From positions 1 through 36,116 of the forward strand of contig JAQUCQ010000002.1 in NCBI GenBank assembly GCA_028686145.1: a stretch of 36,116 nucleotides of DNA, in the 5' to 3' direction. Under the pieces are notes generated by a model. That model did not search any database. It was not told where the DNA came from and worked only from the letters and a program-made list of their open reading frames with translations. Shown here piece after piece: positions 1-7,312 of this stretch. The stretch's first letter is position 1. Every line of letters starts with the position of its first letter. The position numbers and the translations under genes were made by a program. The stretch comes from Desulfuromonadaceae bacterium. Lineage in GTDB: Bacteria > Desulfobacterota > Desulfuromonadia > Geobacterales > Pseudopelobacteraceae.

Positions 1-656
1 TGATACCCGTGTTGCGAAAAATGCCGCACCTCAAGAGGATCAAAACCGCCTTCCGGGCCAATTGCAATAATAACTGAAGAAGGTTTCACTCCAACCGAAA
101 GTGCATCTTTCAGCGAATGCTCACGCTCTCCCTCCCAAAGTATCAGACGGAGTTCCTGACTCGTGTCATTTGCCGCTTCGACAGCGCTCGGCCTCCAGTC
201 CACCTCGGGGATATCAGGGCGTCCGCACTGCCTCGCAGCCTCCGTCACGATCCGCTTCCAGCGTTCAAGCTTATTGTTCTGCTGATCTTCTCGTATCTTA
301 GCCACTGAGCGGCGCCCCCCAAATATCCAGAAATTGTGAGCACCGAGTTCGGTTCCTTTCTGCAAAATCAAATCGATCTTATCCCCTTTTGGAAGCGCTT
401 GACAGATTGTAATACGTGGAGTAGCCGAATCTCTTTCACCAGCAAGACAGGAAGATATGATTTTTACAGCCACCCACTCCTTGGCTACCTGATTGATTGT
501 GCCAAAATATACTATCCCCTTCTCATCGGCCAATTGGACAGCATCACCCGTTCCCAACCGCAAAACACGAACCATATGATTATAAATGTCTCCATCAAAG
601 GAGGCATAGCCATCACGAATGGTTCTCGAATGTATCATAAAACGGCGCGTGCTCAT
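1..656 (-). CDS. rsmE: 16S rRNA m3U1498 methyltransferase RsmE, 3' end truncated by window edge
   Basis: Reverse-strand reading from ATG at 656 gives MSTRRFMIHSRTIRDGYASFDGDIYNHMVRVLRLGTGD...ALPKGDKIDLILQKGTELGA...VIIAIGPEGGFDPLEV, with the RsmE KGDKxDxIxQKxTELG and GPEGGF motifs. It overlaps the prmA stop by 4 bp (ATGA). It is absent from the ORF track because its stop lies outside the window. Confidence 0.93.
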   Translation of the reverse strand, partial: MSTRRFMIHSRTIRDGYASFDGDIYNHMVRVLRLGTGDAVQLADEKGIVYFGTINQVAKEWVAVKIISSCLAGERDSATPRITICQALPKGDKIDLILQKGTELGAHNFWIFGGRRSVAKIREDQQNNKLERWKRIVTEAARQCGRPDIPEVDWRPSAVEAANDTSQELRLILWEGEREHSLKDALSVGVKPSSVIIAIGPEGGFDPLEVRHFSQHGY

Positions 657-1582
657 GAACCGGCTTCGTTCCTGTACTGCATTGCTACCCATTCGCCTGA
701 ACAAACAGTCTGGCAGTAGTTCAACGGCTGGGAAGCAAATCCCTGACGAACTAATTGCTCTTTTTCCGCCAGAATTCCAGAGAGAATCAAGTACCCTCCT
801 GGAGACAACCGAGCAGTCAGGTACGGTGCCAGTCGCACTAACTCCTCTGCAAGAATATTCGCCAAAATAATATCAAAATTTTCAACAAGCGATTCAAGTG
901 GTGCGGTGCCGCATTCTATACGCTCTGAAAGTCCATTGAGCTCGAGGTTCTCATGTGCAACAGTAACCGCGTCAGGGTCAATATCAAGCGCAAGTATCCG
1001 TCCTGCGCCCAACAAGCTCGCTGCCATCGCAAGAATCCCCGAACCGGTACCAAGATCAAGCAATGACGGCTGCGATGTCTGATCGCATTGATCCATGGTC
1101 TGTTCTAATAACTCCAGACAGAGCCGCGTAGTTTCGTGTCCACCAGTACCAAATGCCATTCCCGGATCAATGCGCAAAACCAAATCACCTGGTAATTGCA
1201 TCGCTTCCTCCCATGTCGGGACAATCAGGAGACGTTTGCCAATCCGAAGCGGCTTGAAATGAACCTTCCAGCTACTACTCCAATCCTCCGAGTTAACAAC
1301 AGTTAGCGCAGGAGCACCAAAACAGGCAACTGGATGCCGCTTTGAAAGTTCTGATATGAACGCTTCAAGTTCCTGCATCTGCGGTTCAGGGTCATTATCA
1401 GCAGACAGATAGGCTTTAATCACAACGCGTACTGAATGAGGTATTTCGCTTATAGAAAATGCATCCACACACTTGTTATCAATACAGACACCGTTACCGG
1501 TTAAGCGTGTCATAAATTCAGCAACAACGTCAGCATACTCTTCAGGAACATCGCACGCAATTTCAAGCCATAAATCGATCAT
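653..1582 (-). CDS. prmA: Ribosomal protein L11 methyltransferase
   Basis: Contains LRIDPGMAFGTGGHETTRLCLELLE, LDLGTGSGILAMAA and ILANILAEELVRLAP. Start is more likely MIDLWLEIACD at 1582 than the longer ORF start at 1780. Confidence 0.95.
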   Translation of the reverse strand: MIDLWLEIACDVPEEYADVVAEFMTRLTGNGVCIDNKCVDAFSISEIPHSVRVVIKAYLSADNDPEPQMQELEAFISELSKRHPVACFGAPALTVVNSEDWSSSWKVHFKPLRIGKRLLIVPTWEEAMQLPGDLVLRIDPGMAFGTGGHETTRLCLELLEQTMDQCDQTSQPSLLDLGTGSGILAMAASLLGAGRILALDIDPDAVTVAHENLELNGLSERIECGTAPLESLVENFDIILANILAEELVRLAPYLTARLSPGGYLILSGILAEKEQLVRQGFASQPLNYCQTVCSGEWVAMQYRNEAGS

Positions 1583-1760
1583 GTAAAATCCTGCAGAGAA
1601 AATGGAGTAACTACCGAGGAAAAGTAGCAGAAGCACCCACCCCTGACAATAAAAAAACATCTCTACTTTTGGCTTCAACAACACAAACGCCGTAGAGGAG
1701 ATGATATGACGAGGTACTTTCTCTTTATTTCCGTCTGAATCCTTCCGGGTGTACACAAAT

Positions 1761-1794
1761 AAAAAGCCGCCCGATAACAATCGGACGGCTTTTT
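1761..1794 (-). terminator. Intrinsic terminator downstream of the octaheme cytochrome gene
   Basis: Stem AAAAAGCCGcCCGAT / ATCGGaCGGCTTTTT with AACA loop and flanking A/T tract, 22 bp past the stop of the cytochrome CDS. Confidence 0.85.
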
Positions 1795-1815
1795 ATTACG
1801 TAAGGATACTACGTG

Positions 1816-3300
1816 TTATTTCTTCTTTTTTGCAGACTTCTTAGGAGCTACTGCTGCGCGACCACCATATTGCATTGGATCGCCTTTATAGCCAAGTGCA
1901 GTCCAGTTCATTCGTGTACCACCCATATGGCATTCGCCACATTGCAGGGCATCTTCCTTCGGAGAAACCTCATGTTGAGCGCTTATATAGGAAACCGTAT
2001 TAACAAACTGGTATTTACCGCTGTATGGAAGACCTTCCGGGCTCTTGGCACCGTTTACAAGAGCTTTTTCCCAGTCGTAGTTAACCCACAACTCCTTGTA
2101 CTGCTGGAAGGTGCTCAGGTATTTGAACTTGCTGTCCATTGGCTGGGTACCGGTAAAACGCTTATACGGATAGATTTTAGCGGTCTTATCCTTGATGTCG
2201 CCAAGTGGTCTCGTCATTATGACCGGCTTGGAGGGATCCTTAATCTTGTCGCCCAACATGTATCGGTCGATTTTGCCGTTATACCATTCATAGTCCGGCA
2301 CAACATTCATGCCCCACTTGAAGGTACCCTTTTTCTTGGCAAATGTTTCTTTGTCGAATTCTTCTTGTGGTTCAATATCTTTACCGACATCGGACCATTT
2401 CCACATCATCTTGGTGGCCTGGCCTTTTGCAAAAACAGGGATGTGGCAGGTCTGACAGGCCACGGAGGTCAGGTGATTATTCAGGATATTCTTGTTTTTA
2501 GACTTCTGGTGAGGAGCCTTGGCACCACTATGGCAATCTTCACAGGTCACTCGGGCATCGTAATGCGCCATCTGACTGGAAGCCCCTGCAATCCGGTGCT
2601 CTTTGGTTTTGTGGCAGTCCTGACACATCATTTCTTGGCCACCTTTTACCTTCTTGGCCATATGGACATCCTGCTTCTTATCAGCAAACAACAGGGTGGA
2701 ATCCAGCCCGGCATGCTTGACCGCATCACCACCACCACCGTAGAAGTGGCAATAGCCACAGTTTACCAAGTTTGGCCTGCCCACGCTCTGAGCAGCAAGT
2801 TCGAGATTCATAGAACCTTTAAGAATGGCCTGCATGTTAACGTCACACCCAACTGCAGCGCGATCATAGTTCCCTTTAAGTGCATGACAAACGAGACAAT
2901 CAATACGGGTCTTGTCAGTAAAATCAAAATTATTGGAGCGGGTCCAGCCATAACCGGCATGGCATTTGTTGCAGGATTCATGTACTACGCCATCAGGCCC
3001 ATTAAAAGGTGTTGTACAGAAGCTATTGATCATGTTCTTCTTGCCATATGTTTTAGTGCTATTTTCCAGTCGTTTGACATGGTTTGGCGTACCAGCCCAC
3101 GTCCAGTGGGTTGTCTTCATGACCTCTTCTGCCTGTTTCTCGTGGCATTCAAGACAGACCTTCGTAACCGATTGACCATCCTTGAACGGACCCTTGACAA
3201 ATTCCGTGTGATCCGTAGCGGCAAACGCCTGCAACGAGACCAAAACCAGAGCAGCGGCCATCACTGCCACCATTCCTTTAACACCCCTCATACCCCTCAT
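1816..3300 (-). CDS. Octaheme c-type cytochrome, tetrathionate reductase (OTR) family, secreted
   Basis: Eight CXXCH motifs (CLECH, CNKCH, CLVCH, CGYCH, CQDCH, CEDCH, CQTCH, CGECH), signal peptide MRGMRGVKGMVAVMAAALVLVSLQAFA, and OTR-like segments GKKNMINSFC, IDCLVCHALKGNYDR and CGYCHFYGGGGDAVKHAGLD. AAGGAG RBS lies upstream of the ATG at 3300. Confidence 0.88.
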   Translation of the reverse strand: MRGMRGVKGMVAVMAAALVLVSLQAFAATDHTEFVKGPFKDGQSVTKVCLECHEKQAEEVMKTTHWTWAGTPNHVKRLENSTKTYGKKNMINSFCTTPFNGPDGVVHESCNKCHAGYGWTRSNNFDFTDKTRIDCLVCHALKGNYDRAAVGCDVNMQAILKGSMNLELAAQSVGRPNLVNCGYCHFYGGGGDAVKHAGLDSTLLFADKKQDVHMAKKVKGGQEMMCQDCHKTKEHRIAGASSQMAHYDARVTCEDCHSGAKAPHQKSKNKNILNNHLTSVACQTCHIPVFAKGQATKMMWKWSDVGKDIEPQEEFDKETFAKKKGTFKWGMNVVPDYEWYNGKIDRYMLGDKIKDPSKPVIMTRPLGDIKDKTAKIYPYKRFTGTQPMDSKFKYLSTFQQYKELWVNYDWEKALVNGAKSPEGLPYSGKYQFVNTVSYISAQHEVSPKEDALQCGECHMGGTRMNWTALGYKGDPMQYGGRAAVAPKKSAKKKK

Positions 3301-3361
3301 ACCCTTTTCTCCTTTTTGATGTCTTGCGTATTGTGAGCCCAATAACTGTTGCCAAACGCCA

Positions 3362-3410
3362 CTAGATATGGACAACGCTATATAAGAACATATCTAGATC
3401 TTAATGTCAA
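3362..3410 (-). promoter_or_regulatory. Putative sigma70-type promoter with inverted-repeat operator upstream of the octaheme cytochrome
   Basis: Minus-strand TTGACA (3405-3410) followed by perfect 9-bp inverted arms CTAGATATG (3362-3370) and CATATCTAG (3389-3397) spaced by 18 bp across the expected -10 region. Confidence 0.5.
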
Positions 3411-3580
3411 CAATCTGCATCAAGCACATAAGACCGTTAGAGTCCGTTTTAACTGACATTTTTGGGCTGACCTGAGGATAGATTTCCCACTGCCTGGCAA
3501 TCAATCAGCAACCAGAGTTGCAACAGTCAAAAGTCATCACACTTTCTTGCCAATACCCTGCACCAGCCAAACTTAAAAAA

Positions 3581-3799
3581 TCAGGAAAATCGTCCAATAA
3601 AATCTTTGGCTAGTTTGTAGACCAGCAGAGCAAACGGCCACGCATGCCAAAACAGGTCAAAGATGTCGATGGGACGCTTAAGTGTACCATTTGCCAGCAT
3701 CCTGATTTTTTCAACTATATGCGGCTGAGGGAAAAATGGGGCAAAACCGAGAAGCAATGCAAGCGGAATGAGAAACCGGTATTCCAGCAGATCCTTCAT
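3581..3799 (-). CDS. Small conserved membrane protein (72 aa), function unknown
   Basis: Two hydrophobic segments (FLIPLALLLGFAPFF; LFWHAWPFALLVYKL) joined by a polar linker with IVEKIRMLANGTLKRPIDIFD. It resembles small proteins often auto-labelled 'RND transporter' in Geobacter-type genomes. Confidence 0.7.
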   Translation of the reverse strand: MKDLLEYRFLIPLALLLGFAPFFPQPHIVEKIRMLANGTLKRPIDIFDLFWHAWPFALLVYKLAKDFIGRFS

Positions 3800-4052
3800 A
3801 TATCCAACTCCAGAAACATTGGGATTCCAGTAAATTATTTTCAGATATGTGTATATACATCTAATCTAGCGAAGGCAACGTATAGAACACGAAGAAGGGG
3901 ACAAGCGGTGTGTCACTTGCCATTGTGCATCATTCCACGGCATTAATAATTCAAATGACGGGCGAAGCATTCTGGCCCCGCTGCAACAGAGACATGAAGC
4001 ATAAAAACCATGGGCGAAAAAATTTACACATAATCAAGCTGTTATACAATAA

Positions 4053-4082
4053 ATGGGTGGGTCTGCAAGCAGCCCCACCCAT
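4053..4082 (-). terminator. Stem-loop terminator downstream of the 102-aa secreted protein gene
   Basis: Minus strand ATGGGTGGG-g-CTG-CTTG-CAG-a-CCCACCCAT followed by TTTATTGTAT. Perfect 9-bp outer stem. Confidence 0.65.
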
Positions 4083-4104
4083 AACATCACAGGCCTTGAA
4101 CCAA

Positions 4105-4401
4105 TCAGCAGCCTGCTGTCTTTTGAACTCTGATAATAACCTTGCTTGCATCGTCGAAGCGAATACGCAGCTCATCGCCAACACGAATTTTCTTGTCTTT
4201 CAGTTTCTCCATTGTGGAATCGTCACGCACCTGCAACACGACAATGGCATCTGTCTTACGATCCTTTAAGGTCATTTCAGCACTGCTGCCATGCATTTTA
4301 AGCGCAGATATCGTGCCGATCATCTTGCCTTGACCAGCAAATGCCACAGTAGCCCAGACAGACACCACAACCATTACAACCAGAACAACCAGTCTTTTCA
4401 T
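4105..4401 (-). CDS. Small secreted or periplasmic protein, function unknown
   Basis: MKRLVVLVVMVVVSVWATVAFAGQG signal peptide. GGAGG RBS 5 nt before the ATG at 4401. Mature part is a short beta-rich sequence (GTISALKMHGSSAEMTLKDRKTDAIVVLQVRDDST). Confidence 0.75.
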   Translation of the reverse strand: MKRLVVLVVMVVVSVWATVAFAGQGKMIGTISALKMHGSSAEMTLKDRKTDAIVVLQVRDDSTMEKLKDKKIRVGDELRIRFDDASKVIIRVQKTAGC

Positions 4402-4547
4402 GTTTTCCTCCATGTGTACCGACTAAGGATAGGAATTTACTTTTGGGACAGTACACCCCTGAACAAACCATCGTCAAGGCGTTTTTTGCTGATTTTAAAG
4501 CGAATCACAAGGTTGCCAGAAAAACTAGTAACACAGCCTGGCTGCAA

Positions 4548-5822
4548 TCAGCATTCTGCGGAAACCATGTTGAAGCGCCACTTGTATGCATCAAGCTGTG
4601 CATCAAGAAGACTGCCCAAAGGGATATTCGTTGCTTCCACAAGTGATTGGACTTCACCAAAGTTAACATGTTCAAGTGTCTCGGCAAGCGCCAGCAGTTC
4701 GCCTATTTCGCCTCCACGATTAAGGAGCGCCTCCGTTACAGCATCGCTCATATTTAATTCCTGTAAGATTTGTTCCATGGATGTCTCAAAAAGGACATCC
4801 ATAAGTGACATGATGCCGGCCAGAAAAGATTCTTCAACCGCTTCGTTGTCTCGGGAGGTGCCATGACGCAACATAGTAAGATACTCCATGAAACGTCCTC
4901 GGACAGCTGCCATCTCAAGAAGCGGGTTATTTATACCCCCGCTCGCAGAGCAGGCGTATATCGCGAGTTGCGTCCAACGACGGAGTTTATCCAACCCAAG
5001 GATCATAATTGCGTGACGGAGATTTCTAATCTTCTCCCGCAAACCAACATTGACAGAGTTTACAAGTTTAATCAGGTTGTAGGACAAGTCAGGATAGGTG
5101 CGAAATACCGTTTCGATATCATCGAGATCCATATTTCCGCGCAGAGATTCAAGCAGTTTGAGCATGCCGATCTTTGAGGTGTCAGGAGCTTTCCTCTTGA
5201 GCACTATTGGACGGGCAAAAAAATAGCCTTGAAAGAGTTCAAAACCCAACTCTCGGCATTCCTCAAACTGTTCCATTGTTTCTACGCATTCTGCAAGGAG
5301 TATGACGGGGAATTGCTTCAGTTTCTGTACCATCTCGCGGCAACCTTCACTGGTCGTCTCAAGCAAATTTATTTTTATTATATCGATAAATTGGTAAAAT
5401 GCGGCATTTGTAGAGGAATACGTATGATCATCAAGGGCCAGTCGAAAGCCTTGAGCTTTAAGAGTGCGTGCCCGGGCCTCATTTATTTCGTTAAAGGGCA
5501 TCGTTTCAAGAAGTTCCAGCACAATATGTTCCCGGGGGAGAAGTTCTATCGTTTCCGACAGCAGCACGTCTTCGGTTATATTTATAAAACCAAGCGTATT
5601 CCCCAACACCTCATGCAGCCCAAAATTAGTAAGGGCACTTGAAATGACACTGGCACTGGCAAAGTTCTGGCTATCATAGGTACTTCTATTGCACTCAGAA
5701 GAACGGAAAAGGAGTTCATAACCCACAATTTCCTGCCTGACATCCAGTATCGGTTGCCTGCCAAGAAAAATTTCCTGCCTGCCTATTTTCTGATTCTGGG
5801 GTTCATTCAACTGTTCATCCAA
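4548..5822 (-). CDS. EAL-HDOD (YuxH-like) signalling protein with degenerate EAL domain; apparent TTG start
   Basis: GRQPILDVRQEIVGYELLFRS, LALDDHTYSS, IIKIN and LLAECVETMEQFEECRELGFELFQGYFFARP (EAL-like), then an HDOD-like region (LIKLVNSVNVGLREKIRNLRHAIMILGLDKLRRW). Confidence 0.88.
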   Translation of the reverse strand: MDEQLNEPQNQKIGRQEIFLGRQPILDVRQEIVGYELLFRSSECNRSTYDSQNFASASVISSALTNFGLHEVLGNTLGFINITEDVLLSETIELLPREHIVLELLETMPFNEINEARARTLKAQGFRLALDDHTYSSTNAAFYQFIDIIKINLLETTSEGCREMVQKLKQFPVILLAECVETMEQFEECRELGFELFQGYFFARPIVLKRKAPDTSKIGMLKLLESLRGNMDLDDIETVFRTYPDLSYNLIKLVNSVNVGLREKIRNLRHAIMILGLDKLRRWTQLAIYACSASGGINNPLLEMAAVRGRFMEYLTMLRHGTSRDNEAVEESFLAGIMSLMDVLFETSMEQILQELNMSDAVTEALLNRGGEIGELLALAETLEHVNFGEVQSLVEATNIPLGSLLDAQLDAYKWRFNMVSAEC

Positions 5823-5882
5823 CTTTAATATTTTTATTTACGTCCTTTTTTTCAGAAACGGTAGAGTAACCTGCCGACTCTT

Positions 5883-6959
5883 CTATGTATAGTTGTATGC
5901 ACTCGTAGTACGAATTTGCTTAAAATTCGATTCAAGTTCGAGAAAAGCTGCTACGATTTCTGTATCAAACTGTTTTCCGCTTTCTTGGGCTATCATTTCT
6001 TTTACATGTTCATGGTCCAGAGCCTTCCGGTAACAACGATCAGAGCAGAGTGCATCATATACGTCAGCCAGAGCCATTATTCTGGCTGACAGTGGTATAT
6101 TCGTACCCGAAAGCCCATCCGGATACCCTTTTCCATCCCACCGTTCATGATGATAGAGAGCAATCTCGATCCCCATGCCAATAAATGAGTTGTCAGGATA
6201 GCGGTTATACACCGTCTGCATATTACTCCCGCCGATTACGGTGTGGGTTTTCATGATTTCAAACTCTGCTTCGGTAAGTTTACCAGGCTTAAGCAGAACT
6301 GAATCAGGGATTGCCACTTTGCCAATATCGTGCAGAGTCGAGGCATGATAGAGGCAATCAATATAATCAGGAGTGAGTTGCCCGGAATAGGAGCTGTTGG
6401 AGTTAAGATATTCTGCCAACTGACGACAATATTCCTGAACACGCTCAAGATGGGAACCGGTGTCTTCGTCCCGGTTTTCGGCAAGTTTTGCCATGGCAAA
6501 TATTGTCGCGTGCTGGGCTTTTGAAATTTCTAAGATCTTTTTTTCTACAACTTTTTGCAGTTCAATTGTTTCGGCCATTGAACGGAGATTAAGATGCACG
6601 TCAATTCTTGCAAGGACTTCCTGATAATGAAAGGGTTTGGTGATGTAATCAACGCCTCCTGCCTGAAAACCGCGAATGATATCTTCCTTCTGTGCCATGC
6701 CACTTAAGAAGACCACCGGCGCCTTAAGACCTCTTCGCTTTACCTCTCTACAGAGTTCATATCCGTTCATTTTTGGCATTGATATGTCGAGCAGAATCAA
6801 ATCCGGAGGATTTTCTTCCATAAAATTAAGGGCTTGAGTACCATCCTGAAAAGTTTTCGTTTCCCAATTTCTGGCATTAAAAATATTACTTAAGAGTTCA
6901 AGTATTACAGGTTCATCATCAATAATAATAATTTTCTGTTTGGTGATGAGTGCATCCAT
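5883..6959 (-). CDS. Response regulator with REC receiver and HD-GYP c-di-GMP phosphodiesterase domains
   Basis: REC: IIIDDEPVILELLSNIF...DLILLDISMPKMNGYELC...PVVFLSG...DYITKPF. HD-GYP: STLHDIGKVAIPD...ALYHHERWDGKGYPDGLSGTNIPLSARIMALADVYDAL. Start MDALITKQK at 6959 with AGAGG RBS. Confidence 0.95.
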   Translation of the reverse strand: MDALITKQKIIIIDDEPVILELLSNIFNARNWETKTFQDGTQALNFMEENPPDLILLDISMPKMNGYELCREVKRRGLKAPVVFLSGMAQKEDIIRGFQAGGVDYITKPFHYQEVLARIDVHLNLRSMAETIELQKVVEKKILEISKAQHATIFAMAKLAENRDEDTGSHLERVQEYCRQLAEYLNSNSSYSGQLTPDYIDCLYHASTLHDIGKVAIPDSVLLKPGKLTEAEFEIMKTHTVIGGSNMQTVYNRYPDNSFIGMGIEIALYHHERWDGKGYPDGLSGTNIPLSARIMALADVYDALCSDRCYRKALDHEHVKEMIAQESGKQFDTEIVAAFLELESNFKQIRTTSAYNYT

Positions 6960-6986
6960 TTGTTTGGACCTCTGTAGCTCATAAGT

Positions 6987-7028
6987 TAAAAAACAAAAAA
7001 CCTGCATTTTTTGTGAAATGGCAGGTTT
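6987..7028 (-). terminator. Intrinsic terminator in the leader of the HD-GYP gene (riboswitch expression platform)
   Basis: Minus strand AAACCTGCcATTT-CACAAA-AAATGCAGGTTT followed by TTTGTTTTTT, located between the GEMM-like aptamer and the HD-GYP start codon. Confidence 0.85.
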
Positions 7029-7061
7029 ATCGGATATTTTATGTAGTTAATATCCAGTGCA

Positions 7062-7140
7062 TCTGTTCGACAACCCCTCTTCCCGTTCTGGGCAGGTAGC
7101 TTTGCGTCATCCGGTTCCCCGAATTTTGCCATTTCGTGAT
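7062..7140 (-). ncRNA. GEMM-I type (c-di-GMP-I) riboswitch aptamer
   Basis: Minus strand: CACGAAATGGCAAAATTCGG-GGAA-CCGGATGACGCAAAGCTACCTGCCCAGAACGGGAAGAGGGGTTGTCGAAC. Has the GGCAAA block, a stem closed by a GNRA (GGAA) tetraloop, the hallmark GACGCAAAGC, a second stem, and GGGGTTGTCG matching the conserved GGUUaCCG end. Upstream of a c-di-GMP turnover gene. Confidence 0.85.
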
Positions 7141-7156
7141 ATATTTAATTCTGTTA

Positions 7157-7185
7157 TTTATGAACCTCTTGTTTTCTTGTGTCAA
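7157..7185 (-). promoter_or_regulatory. Sigma70-type promoter of the riboswitch/HD-GYP transcript
   Basis: Minus strand TTGACA (7180-7185), 17-bp spacer, CATAAA (7157-7162). Predicted start lies just upstream of the aptamer. Confidence 0.6.
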
Positions 7186-7312
7186 TATCATTATCACATT
7201 GCAATTGTGCAAATTAACTCTGGTGTTTTTTGATGATTCGCGATGAATCACAGCCTTCCGATTATTCTTCATTTTTCAACAGGCACCGTAACTGGTACAC
7301 GTATGAATATAC

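Noticed and set aside
1813-3336. 507-aa plus-strand ORF
   Set aside because: Exactly antisense to the octaheme cytochrome, which has eight heme motifs, a signal peptide and an RBS. The plus-strand translation has no recognisable domain.
4863-5642. Plus-strand ORFs of 104 and 137 aa
   Set aside because: Antisense to the EAL-HDOD gene with no domain or RBS support.
7039-7272. 77-aa minus-strand ORF upstream of the HD-GYP gene
   Set aside because: Covers the promoter, GEMM aptamer and hairpin; no protein-like features. The RNA structure explains the sequence better.
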